The notes beneath the pieces are model-generated. The model did no database searches. It was not told where the DNA came from and saw only the letters and a program-made list of their open reading frames with translations. The position numbers were made by a program, and so were the translations under genes. A stretch of 20,594 bases of DNA. Origin: Firm-08 sp045546995. Its GTDB lineage: Bacteria > Bacillota > Clostridia > Oscillospirales > QAKW01. Below are positions 13,437-20,430 of the stretch, one piece after another (within the stretch, counting starts at the first letter, position 1; each line of letters begins with the position of its first letter). Location of the stretch: the NCBI GenBank assembly GCA_045546995.1, contig JAZQDW010000027.1:1-20594 (forward strand), in the 5' to 3' direction.

Positions 13437-14399
13437 ATGAATCAGGCATTACGAACAGTAATGAGTTATTTGCCGGTCTGTATCGTCAATTCGATTGAAG
13501 GCCTGCCAAAAAATCAGCAAGAAAGAATCAGCGAAGTGCGTTTGCGTCTCGCACGTCCAAGCAGTGTCACGATTGAAAACAAAAACGTATTGCTGATCGA
13601 TGCGAAAACAGGTAGTTTGATTTGTCTCAAGATATCGGAAATAAACGCCTGCTTTCAAAAAATCTGCGATCATTCGATATATAAATACGAAAGCGAAATC
13701 AGAAGTGGATATATCACTGTTTTTGGCGGATGCAGAGCAGGCTTTTGCGGCACACGGACAGATAACGGTTTGATCAAAGATATCTCCTCCATCAATTTTA
13801 GGCTGGCAAGACAAGTTGATGCAGCTGCAAAAGAAATATATCCGATGCTGTTTACCGACAGTCAGATATGCTCAACATTGATCGTCGGCAGTCCTTGTAC
13901 CGGCAAAACCACCCTATTGTCTGACATTGCCTTTCGTCTTTCCAAAGACCAATACCGTGTTTCGATCGTTGATGAAAGATGCGAACTGGCGGCCATGTAT
14001 GGAGGAATCCCTCAAAAAGCAATCGGGTCACTTTGTGACGTACTTGATAATTATCCGAAAGGCGAGGGGATGATGATCGCGCTTCGCTGTCTGTCGCCGC
14101 AAGCAATAATTTGCGACGAGATCGGTACGGAATCCGACGTGAAAGCAATGTTGCAAGCCATGAACGCCGGTGTTCCGATTATTGCCAGCACTCACGCTGA
14201 CAGCATAAATGCACTGATCGGTCGACCGCAAATCAAGCATTTGTTGGAATACGGCGGTATCGAAAAAATCATCCTGTTACAAGGAGCAAATCAACCGGGA
14301 AAGGTCAGGAAAATTATTTCCGTAAAAGATTTGTATGAAAATCATTGCAATCATACTGATGAGCATAGGCTGCATCAGTCTATCCGATCTTTATATTAA
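13437..14399 (+). CDS. spoIIIAA: Stage III sporulation protein AA (ATPase)
   Basis: A 320-residue ATPase related to type II/IV secretion ATPases, the cytosolic motor of the SpoIIIA-SpoIIQ channel that links mother cell and forespore. Walker A is GSPCTGKTTLL (about 151-161) and Walker B is AIICDEIG (about 223-230). The GGCRAGFCGT block before them is typical of SpoIIIAA. The start ATG follows the purine-rich GAAAGAGGGGA about 8 bases upstream. The last 65 bases overlap the spoIIIAB frame, so the C-terminal tail is encoded inside the start of spoIIIAB. Confidence 0.95.
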   Translation: MNQALRTVMSYLPVCIVNSIEGLPKNQQERISEVRLRLARPSSVTIENKNVLLIDAKTGSLICLKISEINACFQKICDHSIYKYESEIRSGYITVFGGCRAGFCGTRTDNGLIKDISSINFRLARQVDAAAKEIYPMLFTDSQICSTLIVGSPCTGKTTLLSDIAFRLSKDQYRVSIVDERCELAAMYGGIPQKAIGSLCDVLDNYPKGEGMMIALRCLSPQAIICDEIGTESDVKAMLQAMNAGVPIIASTHADSINALIGRPQIKHLLEYGGIEKIILLQGANQPGKVRKIISVKDLYENHCNHTDEHRLHQSIRSLY

Positions 14400-14817
14400 G
14401 CAGCTGAAACATAACCATTTGCGCTTGCTGCAATGGACAGAATTGCTGAGGCATTGGAGGGCGTGGATCACCAACTATCGTTATTCACTGACAGAATTGG
14501 TTACACATACATTTTCCGACCCGCCCACCGCTGACTTTGTCATCTTAAAAGACATTAAACTTCATACGATGGATGCCTTAATTGAGACCTTGCAAGGCCG
14601 CGGATATCTCAACACAAAACACAGTTCTGTTTTAATCACGGCTGTTTCATCCCTTGGCCAAAACTTTGCCGAGGCGGAGCTGAAACAATTGAGCGCTTCT
14701 ATCGACGTTCTGAACAAACTGATTAAGGAGAATGAAATAGTCGTTAAAGAACGCACCACGCTGTGCTATAAATTGGTGCCGCTGTTATGTGCGGCATTTG
14801 CGATTATTTTATGGTAA
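14335..14817 (+). CDS. spoIIIAB: Stage III sporulation protein AB
   Basis: 160 residues, with a hydrophobic N-terminal segment (1-18), a helical middle with weak similarity to type II secretion GspF-type proteins, and a hydrophobic C-terminus (about 143-160). This is the SpoIIIAB layout. The start ATG lies inside spoIIIAA with no clear Shine-Dalgarno, so translation is probably coupled. The family pattern ELLRHWRAWITNYRYSLTEL near the N-terminus supports this start. It is thought to sit in the mother-cell membrane as a platform for the channel. Confidence 0.92.
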   Translation: MKIIAIILMSIGCISLSDLYIKQLKHNHLRLLQWTELLRHWRAWITNYRYSLTELVTHTFSDPPTADFVILKDIKLHTMDALIETLQGRGYLNTKHSSVLITAVSSLGQNFAEAELKQLSASIDVLNKLIKENEIVVKERTTLCYKLVPLLCAAFAIILW

Positions 14818-14821
14818 AGAT

Positions 14822-15010
14822 ATGGAACTTATACTGAAAATTGCTTCAATCGGTGTTGTAGTAGCAGTAGTATGCCAGGTACTCAACAAGTCGGGAAGAG
14901 ACGATTTGTCAATGATGGCATCCCTGGCCGGATTGATTATTGTTTTATTGATCGTAATAGATCAGCTCAGCGAGCTGTTTGATACGATACAAACGTTATT
15001 TTCGTTTTGA
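14822..15010 (+). CDS. spoIIIAC: Stage III sporulation protein AC
   Basis: A 62-residue membrane protein with two hydrophobic segments (about 2-21 and 34-52) separated by the short polar stretch NKSGRDDLS. SpoIIIAC is normally about 65-68 residues. I chose ATG 14822, 4 bases after the spoIIIAB stop, over an in-frame start at 14789 that would overlap spoIIIAB and add a non-family extension. The stop overlaps the spoIIIAD ATG by one base (TGATG). Confidence 0.9.
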   Translation: MELILKIASIGVVVAVVCQVLNKSGRDDLSMMASLAGLIIVLLIVIDQLSELFDTIQTLFSF

Positions 15011-15396
15011 TGGAACCTAAGGCTGTAATTCTGTTAGGATTGTTAACCAGTATTTTGGCGGTGCTGCTTTCAAAAATTAAAAGCGAATTTTCCTCAATGT
15101 GCATCATGGTTGGAGGTATTATCATTTTCTGTTCCGTTGCAGGAGAAACTGCGCCAATCATTGATTTTATACAGGATTTATGGGACCGCAGCACATTGGA
15201 TGAAGAAACGTTATTGCTATTGTTGAAAATAATCGGAATGTGTATTTTAACCGAATTCACAGTATCTGTCTGCAAAGATCACGGTCATGACGTTCTGGTT
15301 ACGGGAGTTACACTGTTTTGTCGTGTAGCCGTGCTGACCATGGCGCTTCCGGTATTTAAAAAATTCTTGTCTGCACTGGAGGCAATACTGGGATGA
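15010..15396 (+). CDS. spoIIIAD: Stage III sporulation protein AD
   Basis: A 128-residue integral membrane protein homologous to SpoIIIAC, with about four hydrophobic segments (roughly 5-18, 30-48, 73-90 and 97-115). The usual length is about 130. It starts at ATG 15010, sharing its A with the spoIIIAC stop, and ends with ATGA shared with spoIIIAE, so both ends are translationally coupled. Confidence 0.92.
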   Translation: MEPKAVILLGLLTSILAVLLSKIKSEFSSMCIMVGGIIIFCSVAGETAPIIDFIQDLWDRSTLDEETLLLLLKIIGMCILTEFTVSVCKDHGHDVLVTGVTLFCRVAVLTMALPVFKKFLSALEAILG

Positions 15397-16469
15397 AACG
15401 CACTGTTTTACTGACGATTCTACTTATATTTTGTTTCACTCATACAGCGTATGCAGAAAAGAAAATCGAAGATATTTTGCCTTCGCAGGTCAATGAAATG
15501 CTACCATCGGATAGTATTTCGACCGATGCCCCCGAAAAGCTGTTATCTGCATTTTCACTTAAAAACGTATTGCAATACGTGGCAGAAAATATGAAAACAT
15601 TTTTTCCCGACGTGTTCCGTTTTTGCGCCCAAATCCTTTTTCTCATATTATTGCTGACCGTTCCAAGTTTTCTTGAAATGAAAACCACCGGCGAAAGCTA
15701 TAAAATCATCATTCAGAACATAGGAAGCGTCGTTTTGATTTTGTTTTTATTTGATGGTTTTTCAAAATCCTGTCAAATAATTGAAGAATGCGTTGCAAGT
15801 ATCCGTGTGTTTTGTGATGCGGCGCTACCTGTAATTTCTACGTTATTAATCACAGGCGGTAAAAATTTTGGGGCAGCTTTGTTTTCATACGGCATTTCCG
15901 TCAGCGCGACGTTAATAACCATTTTAAATGCCGAGATCTGCTTACCCTTCATTCGGATTTACTTATCACTTGGATGTTGCGGAACGATCTGGTCAGACGT
16001 TCAATTTGATACGTTTACACAAATGATAAAAAAAGCGATTCAGTTTTTAATCGGCGTCGTGTTCTCGCTGTTTACACTAACCATGTCGATGCAATCCATA
16101 CTGGCATCTGCGTCGGATGGTATCGCGCACAAGGCGCTTAAGGCAGCAGCGAACAGTGTACCTTTTATGGGCAACGTGCTTTCCGGCAGCATTGACGGAG
16201 CGTTGACGCTGTTACAAGGAACCAAAACAGCCGCAAGTATGCTCGGCGTGTTTTCAATTCTTGCAATATTTATCGGCCCGGCTGTCAATATCGGGTTGCA
16301 GTACGGTGCGATTTATCTGGCTCGTTCTCTGTCATCACTGTTTGCAAACCCATCGACACAGGGGGTTCTGAAAACGGTTTGCGGCGCATATGAATTGCTG
16401 ATCAGTCTATTTTTGATTTCCGTTTCCATGTGCGTTGTCTGTTTTTTGGTAATATGCATTGGAGTATGA
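15393..16469 (+). CDS. spoIIIAE: Stage III sporulation protein AE
   Basis: A 358-residue polytopic membrane protein. The N-terminus MKRTVLLTILLIFCFTHTAYA looks like a cleavable signal peptide ending AYA. It is followed by a polar segment (about 22-70) and several membrane helices from about residue 75 to the end. The conserved KALKAAANSVPFMGNVLSGSIDG region (about 246-268) is characteristic of SpoIIIAE. B. subtilis SpoIIIAE is about 400 residues, so this is slightly short. It is the largest membrane component of the SpoIIIA channel. Confidence 0.93.
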   Translation: MKRTVLLTILLIFCFTHTAYAEKKIEDILPSQVNEMLPSDSISTDAPEKLLSAFSLKNVLQYVAENMKTFFPDVFRFCAQILFLILLLTVPSFLEMKTTGESYKIIIQNIGSVVLILFLFDGFSKSCQIIEECVASIRVFCDAALPVISTLLITGGKNFGAALFSYGISVSATLITILNAEICLPFIRIYLSLGCCGTIWSDVQFDTFTQMIKKAIQFLIGVVFSLFTLTMSMQSILASASDGIAHKALKAAANSVPFMGNVLSGSIDGALTLLQGTKTAASMLGVFSILAIFIGPAVNIGLQYGAIYLARSLSSLFANPSTQGVLKTVCGAYELLISLFLISVSMCVVCFLVICIGV

Positions 16470-16471
16470 TT

Positions 16472-16918
16472 ATGGAAGAACTAAAAGTACTTGCAGCTAA
16501 TCTGTGTATCACGTCCGTGCTTTTTGGTTTGCTTAGAGGAATTTTTCCCGCGCAGAGATACGATAAAATATTAAAATTGATACTAAGCATATTATTTATT
16601 TTTTTAATTGTAAACGGCATTACAGGTCTTGTCCAAAGTAAGGCCGACTTTGACGGCATCACCGAAGATATGCAGTTATCGCCCGTGGCGCCGGTAGAGA
16701 CAAGACTGGCCGAAACGATTATGGCGCATTTTGATCAAATGCTAAAGGCCGAAGGAATAGATTGTACGTGTAAGCAAGTAACGGTCGAAATTGAAAATGA
16801 AGCATACGTTATACGACGTGTTACGATCAGTAATGGTATACATACAGAAAAGGCAATCAAACTGATTGCGCAAATCGGACACATTGATGAGGAAAAGATC
16901 TATGTTGCCAAAAATTGA
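16472..16918 (+). CDS. spoIIIAF: Stage III sporulation protein AF
   Basis: 148 residues with two membrane helices (about 6-24 and 33-51) and a soluble C-terminal domain (about 60-148) related to ring-building motifs of secretion systems. I chose ATG 16472 because GGAG (16461-16464) is 7 bases before it. The upstream ATG at 16466, which overlaps the spoIIIAE stop, has only 1 base of spacing. Its last 17 bases overlap the start of spoIIIAG. Confidence 0.88.
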   Translation: MEELKVLAANLCITSVLFGLLRGIFPAQRYDKILKLILSILFIFLIVNGITGLVQSKADFDGITEDMQLSPVAPVETRLAETIMAHFDQMLKAEGIDCTCKQVTVEIENEAYVIRRVTISNGIHTEKAIKLIAQIGHIDEEKIYVAKN

Positions 16919-17426
16919 TATGCAAAGCATAATATTAAAACTTAAAAACAAAAAACTTCTTTTACCGGTTACGTTGATTATTTGCGGTGTACTGTTGTTG
17001 ATTCTTTTTCCCGGCAACAAAGATAACGATTCATCCAAACCGGCAGAAACGCAGGACGCAGAACAATACATCAAAAAACTTGAAAAAAAGCTGGAACACA
17101 GTATTTCATTGTTTGGCGGAGTAGAGCAATGCGATGTAATGATTACGGCGGCGTCAACAGAAAACAACAGATATCTGGAAAACTCAAAAACCACCGCGAG
17201 TGTTGACGAAAAAAATGAACAATACTCGAAGGAAACCGAATACTTAGTTGTCGATGACAACGGACATGACCGCGTCATTATAGAGAAACGTAATCTACCT
17301 GAAATATGCGGCGCATTGATCGTATATCAAGGCAAGGATGATTTGCAAATACAAAAAAACATACTGGATGCTGTATCGGCGGTGTTAGGACTGCCAAGCA
17401 ACAAAATTTGTGTAGTTACCGAATAA
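16902..17426 (+). CDS. spoIIIAG: Stage III sporulation protein AG
   Basis: 174 residues, with a single membrane helix at about 18-37 after a basic N-terminus, a polar linker, then the soluble ring-building domain (about 55-174). SpoIIIAG forms a large ring in the space between mother cell and forespore. ATG 16902 has GAGGA 8 bases upstream; the earlier in-frame starts fall deeper inside spoIIIAF. The central GGVEQCDVMITAAS and later VYQGKDDLQIQKNILDAV segments match the family pattern. Confidence 0.92.
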   Translation: MLPKIDMQSIILKLKNKKLLLPVTLIICGVLLLILFPGNKDNDSSKPAETQDAEQYIKKLEKKLEHSISLFGGVEQCDVMITAASTENNRYLENSKTTASVDEKNEQYSKETEYLVVDDNGHDRVIIEKRNLPEICGALIVYQGKDDLQIQKNILDAVSAVLGLPSNKICVVTE

Positions 17427-17450
17427 ATTTTATATAGAGAGGGCGAAATT

Positions 17451-17960
17451 ATGAAAATCAAAAAGAATCAATGGATCATTTTAGGGCTGGCAATTGCACT
17501 GTGCTTCGGTCTATACCTAAATTGGCGCTTTGCGGCTCCGACGGAAGAGACAAATTCAGAAAAAATTTTGGGTGAAGCTCAATACGTAAGCACGAAGGTG
17601 GAAGATGTTTCTCAGTATTTTACACAGTCTCGTTTGACAAGACAACGTTCCAAGGAGGACGCCATCGATCTGTTGGAGTCCGTCATCTCCTCTGAAGATT
17701 CCAGCGAAACGGCAAAGCAACAGGCGAATGATGAAAAAATGATGATTGCTGACAATAACGAAAGCGAAGCAACCATCGAAAATCTGATCAAAGCAAAAGG
17801 ATTTGCCGATTGCGTTACGTTTATCGGAGATGACAACGTAAATGTCGTTGTCCCGGGTGAAGGATTGCAGGATGTGCAAGTAGCTCAAATTCAGGAAATC
17901 GTGGTATCCGAAACAGGCATCAAACCCAGCAAAGTAAAAATTGTTGAGGTGAAAAGTTAA
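17451..17960 (+). CDS. spoIIIAH: Stage III sporulation protein AH
   Basis: 169 residues, with a membrane helix at about 7-25, a charged helical middle (about 35-100) and a C-terminal YscJ/FliF-like domain (about 105-168, IENLIKAKGFADCVTFI to VKIVEV). SpoIIIAH binds forespore SpoIIQ to close the channel. No spoIIQ is in the window. The start follows AGAGGGCGAAATT. It is the last gene of the operon and no strong terminator follows before the asp23 promoter. Confidence 0.93.
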   Translation: MKIKKNQWIILGLAIALCFGLYLNWRFAAPTEETNSEKILGEAQYVSTKVEDVSQYFTQSRLTRQRSKEDAIDLLESVISSEDSSETAKQQANDEKMMIADNNESEATIENLIKAKGFADCVTFIGDDNVNVVVPGEGLQDVQVAQIQEIVVSETGIKPSKVKIVEVKS

Positions 17961-17966
17961 AAAAGT

Positions 17967-17995
17967 ATTCCTTTTTCAAAAAAATGTGTTATAAT
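17967..17995 (+). promoter_or_regulatory. Extended -10 promoter of asp23-nusB
   Basis: TGTTATAAT (17987-17995) is an extended -10; the -35 (TATTCC, 17967-17972) is weak at a 17-base spacing. The leader begins with an 8-bp hairpin, AAAGTATA / TATACTTT (18001-18022), at the expected start site. Confidence 0.65.
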
Positions 17996-18047
17996 ATAAA
18001 AAAGTATATGTTTTTATACTTTAAGTTATTATGTTAGGAGATTACCT

Positions 18048-18416
18048 ATGGACAATCAAAATAAAGCATATGGCGACGTAAAAATCTCTGAGGACGTTTT
18101 GGCAACCATCGCTGCTGAGGCGGCCGGTTCCGTTGAAGGCGTTCACGCAATGGCCTCTACGCTTACTTCTAATATCAAGGGTATCATCGGCCTTAAAAAC
18201 GGCAGTAAGGGTGTTGACGTCACCATCGGTGAGGGCAATCAGGTTACCGTTACACTGGGCATCACTATTTCCTTCGGATTTAAGATCCAGGATACTGCAG
18301 AGGCAGTGCAAGTTGCCGTTATGAAGGCAATTTCCGATATGACCGGATATGGTATTCAGGCCGTCAACGTCAACGTTCTCAACGTCGACATCCCCAAGAG
18401 CGAAGCGGATAAATAA
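18048..18416 (+). CDS. Asp23/Gls24 (YqhY-like) family protein
   Basis: A 122-residue Asp23/DUF322 protein. The family pattern runs from YGDVKISEDVLATIAAEAAGSVEGV (start YGDVKISED at about 8-16) through VDVTIGEGNQVTVTLGITISFG to VNVNVLNVDI at the end. In Firmicutes such proteins are cell-envelope or lipid-metabolism associated and often lie between spoIIIAH and nusB, as here; their biochemical role is not settled. AGGAG is 9 bases before the ATG. Confidence 0.93.
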   Translation: MDNQNKAYGDVKISEDVLATIAAEAAGSVEGVHAMASTLTSNIKGIIGLKNGSKGVDVTIGEGNQVTVTLGITISFGFKIQDTAEAVQVAVMKAISDMTGYGIQAVNVNVLNVDIPKSEADK

Positions 18417-18425
18417 GACTATTTG

Positions 18426-18460
18426 AGCACACAGGCGGATCATTTCGGTCCGCTTGTGCT
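18426..18460 (+). other. Imperfect hairpin between asp23 and nusB
   Basis: AGCAC/GTGCT and GCGGA/TCCGC pair with an internal loop between them. Only a weak T-stretch follows (gtttaaacc), so it is more likely an intercistronic processing or attenuating hairpin than a full terminator. nusB has no clear promoter of its own after it. Confidence 0.4.
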
Positions 18461-18493
18461 ACGTTTAAACCAAAAAGAATAGGAACTGAAACT

Positions 18494-18889
18494 ATGAACA
18501 GATACGATGCACGCGAAAATGCATTTGCTTTGGTTTTCAGCACTCATTTTCAAAAAGAACTCACACCGGACGAGATCTTAGAGTTATATCTTGAAATGCA
18601 AGAAATTGAAGCAGACGACTATTTCACACAACTAATCAACACCGTACATACCAACGTTGAGCAGATCGATTCGCTGATCGAAAAGAATCTGAACAACTGG
18701 TCCATCCGTCGGATCTCCAAGGTGGCGCTGGCCGCACTGCGCATCGGCGTTTGCGAATTGATTTATATTGACGAAACACCCGATAAGGTCGCCATCAACG
18801 AAGCCATCGAGCTCGCCAAAAAATATGAAGACGTTAAATGCGGTCAGTTTGTTAACGGTGTTTTGTCTTCCATTGCAAAAGAAAAATGA
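18494..18889 (+). CDS. nusB: Transcription antitermination factor NusB
   Basis: A 131-residue all-helical RNA-binding protein that joins NusE, NusG and NusA on boxA RNA during rRNA transcription. The C-terminal signature VALAALRIGVCELIYIDETPDKVAINEAIELAKKY (start VALAALRIGV at about 76-85, INEAIELAKKY at about 100-110) and FVNGVLSSI are typical. The usual length is about 130-150. AGGAA lies about 9 bases before the ATG. Its stop overlaps the next start (ATGA). Confidence 0.95.
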   Translation: MNRYDARENAFALVFSTHFQKELTPDEILELYLEMQEIEADDYFTQLINTVHTNVEQIDSLIEKNLNNWSIRRISKVALAALRIGVCELIYIDETPDKVAINEAIELAKKYEDVKCGQFVNGVLSSIAKEK

Positions 18890-19803
18890 TACTTTCGTTT
18901 GATACAAGCAATTATACTACCTCTGCCTGCCTGTTTGACGCAGAGCAGGGTATCGTGTGGCAAAATCGCTTTTTATTGCATCCACCTGCACAGCAAAAGG
19001 GATTAAGACAAAGCGACGTTGTTTTTTTACATACAAAAAACTTCGAGACGTTACTTGACGGTATGCCGAAGGTAGATATCGATGCCGTGGTGGCAAGTTC
19101 GCGACCCAGACCGGTCGAAGGCTCATATATGCCCTGCTTCTTGGTGGGCAAAAATTATGGGGCAGCGCTGGCAAAGGTGCTGAGCTGTCCCTTTAAAACC
19201 TTTTCCCATCAGGAAAACCACATTATGGCGGCTCTTTATTCCGGAAAGCATATGCAACTGTTACAAAATGAATTTTTAGCACTTCATATTTCCGGCGGCA
19301 CCTCTGACGTTTTGTCGGTCAGCGCTGAACAAAATGGTCTTAAAATTGACACGGTCGGTGGCAGCAATGATTTGCACGCCGGACAATTGATCGACCGGAT
19401 CGGTGTTATGCTGGGAATGCAGTTTCCTTGTGGAAAAGAAATTGAAAAACGGGCAGGGAAATGTAACGAAGAGATTCGTATTCGGCCGGCAGTTCGTGAA
19501 AATATTATGCATTTTTCCGGCTTTGAAAACAAAGCAAAACAGTTGATCGAACAAAAAAGCGATCCGGCATTTGTGGCAAAATTTGCACTTGAATGTGTTT
19601 TGCAAACGTTAAGCGCCGAGATTTCCGGCCTGCGGCAGAGCAGGGGAGAAATACCGATTTTGCTTGCCGGCGGCGTGATGAGCAATCGATATATCCATCA
19701 AAAATTATCTGAGCGTTTTGATGAATTGTATTTTTCCGATCCGTTTTTTTCCTCCGATCACGCGCTTGGAAATGCCGTATTATATAATTTTCTGCAAAAA
19801 TAA
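18886..19803 (+). CDS. TsaD/Kae1-like ASKHA protein (peptidase M22 family paralogue)
   Basis: A 305-residue protein with the TsaD fold: N-terminal ILSFDTSNYTTSAC, the metal-binding pair His108-X3-His112 in SHQENHIMAA, the ATP site in HISGGTSDVL, then VGGSNDLHAGQLIDRIG and AGGVMSN, SDHALGNA near the end. True TsaD (tRNA t6A synthesis) is usually about 335-345 residues with HxEGH, so I read this as the shorter clostridial paralogue found beside nusB, of unproven function. It overlaps the nusB stop by 4 bases and is translationally coupled to it. Confidence 0.85.
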   Translation: MILSFDTSNYTTSACLFDAEQGIVWQNRFLLHPPAQQKGLRQSDVVFLHTKNFETLLDGMPKVDIDAVVASSRPRPVEGSYMPCFLVGKNYGAALAKVLSCPFKTFSHQENHIMAALYSGKHMQLLQNEFLALHISGGTSDVLSVSAEQNGLKIDTVGGSNDLHAGQLIDRIGVMLGMQFPCGKEIEKRAGKCNEEIRIRPAVRENIMHFSGFENKAKQLIEQKSDPAFVAKFALECVLQTLSAEISGLRQSRGEIPILLAGGVMSNRYIHQKLSERFDELYFSDPFFSSDHALGNAVLYNFLQK

Positions 19804-19814
19804 TCATTTTTGCC

Positions 19815-19843
19815 TTGACGAACAACGGGAAAAGTTGTATTAT
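19815..19843 (+). promoter_or_regulatory. Sigma-A promoter of tRNA-Ala, flanked by an inverted repeat
   Basis: TTGACG (19815-19820), a 17-base spacer and TATTAT (19838-19843). CGAACAAC (19819-19826) and its exact reverse complement GTTGTTCG (19851-19858) flank the -10 region and end at the first base of the tRNA. Start expected near 19850. Confidence 0.75.
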
Positions 19844-19857
19844 ATATACTGTTGTTC

Positions 19858-19933
19858 GGGGGTGTAGCTCAGTTGGTAGAGCGCTTGCTTCGCATGTAAG
19901 AGGCCAGGGGTTCGAATCCCCTCATCTCCACCA
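19858..19933 (+). tRNA. tRNA-Ala (anticodon CGC)
   Basis: 76 bases with encoded CCA. Acceptor GGGGGTG pairs with CATCTCC (two G-T), discriminator A. The anticodon stem CTTGC/GTAAG encloses TTCGCAT, giving CGC (codon GCG). T arm AGGGG-TTCGAAT-CCCCT. Single-gene transcript with its own promoter and terminator. Confidence 0.95.
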
Positions 19934-19934
19934 G

Positions 19935-19975
19935 AAAAGAACCCACATTTGTCTACGACAAGTGTGGGTTCTTTT
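19935..19975 (+). terminator. Terminator after tRNA-Ala
   Basis: A 19-bp stem (AAAAGAACCCACATTTGTC with its partner 19957-19975, one G-T) around TAC ends in TTCTTTT. It starts one base after the tRNA CCA. Confidence 0.93.
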
Positions 19976-19976
19976 C

Positions 19977-20148
19977 AATGAAATAAATCCCTTGCGGGAT
20001 TTGTGAAATGCACTTCGTGCGTGAAATATTGCTTCGCAATGTGAAATGCCTGCGGGCGTGAGTGGATTTATTTCATTTCACTTGATGCGAAAGCATCAAA
20101 TTTCACAATGACCGCAGGTCATTATTTCACATCCAAAGGATATTTCAC
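19977..20148 (+). repeat. Hairpin array 3, spacer word GTGAAAT / ATTTCAC
   Basis: Seven hairpins are separated by a constant 7-base word. Left half: AAATCCC/GGGATTT (19985-20002), GTGAAAT, GCAC/GTGC (20010-20020), GTGAAAT, ATTGC/GCAAT (20028-20040), GTGAAAT, GCC/GGC (20048-20057), GTGAGT. The arm GGATTTATTTCATT (20064-20077) is the perfect reverse complement of 19977-19990 and closes the left half as a 14-bp stem. Right half, word inverted: ATTTCAC, TTGATGC/GCATCAA with a GAAA loop (20082-20099), ATTTCAC, AATGACC/GGTCATT (20107-20123), ATTTCAC, ATCC/GGAT (20131-20141), ATTTCAC. It begins 2 bases after the tRNA terminator and ends 40 bases before a four-helix-bundle gene. Confidence 0.9.
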
Positions 20149-20188
20149 TTTGAATATTCTAAATTGCGATAAGAAAGGCGGTGTTTAT

Positions 20189-20430
20189 ATGGCAGAATCT
20201 AAACTTCGGGAGCTTTCAACAGACTTTGCAGTTAAAATTATCAAACTCTGCGAAACCATTAAAGGACATTATTCCCTCGTTAATCAGTTGGAGTGTTCTG
20301 CCACCTCAATTGGTGCAAATATCCATGAAGCAAATTATGCACATGGAAAGCCTGACTTTATTGCCAAATTGCAAATGGCCTTAAAAGTTTGATTGCCTCC
20401 ATCAACACCGCAAAGGAGAATTCACAATGA
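20189..20430 (+). pseudogene. Four-helix-bundle protein (S23/bAvd-like), internally deleted and frameshifted
   Basis: The ATG at 20189 (AGGCGG 7 bases upstream) opens 67 codons to a TGA at 20390. The sequence runs LRELSTDFAVKIIKLCETI, then LVNQLECSATSIGANIHEANYAHGKPDFIAKLQMALK, the N-terminal half of the family called four helix bundle / 23S rRNA-intervening-sequence protein, related to the Avd proteins of diversity-generating retroelements. Complete members have about 115-130 residues. From about 20383, another frame reads KSLIASINTAKENSQ and stops at 20428-20430; this looks like the family's last helix. I infer a deletion of about 120 bases in the middle, not a multiple of three. The old stop overlaps the next start as ATGA. 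Confidence 0.7.

Noticed and set aside
19977..20148. CRISPR array, because of evenly repeated short sequences
   Set aside because: The repeated word is only 7 bases, the segments between are palindromes of 10-18 bases, and the word changes orientation half way. No cas genes are present.
20108..20188. Upstream ATG extending the four-helix-bundle frame into array 3
   Set aside because: The extra residues come from hairpin and spacer sequence, while a ribosome binding site and the family start fit ATG 20189.
20189..20430. Diversity-generating retroelement, from the Avd-like protein
   Set aside because: No reverse transcriptase, template repeat or variable repeat is visible in the window, and the gene is broken.
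20189..20430. 23S rRNA intervening sequence
   Set aside because: No rRNA sequence surrounds the gene; it lies between a tRNA-Ala unit and a kinase gene.
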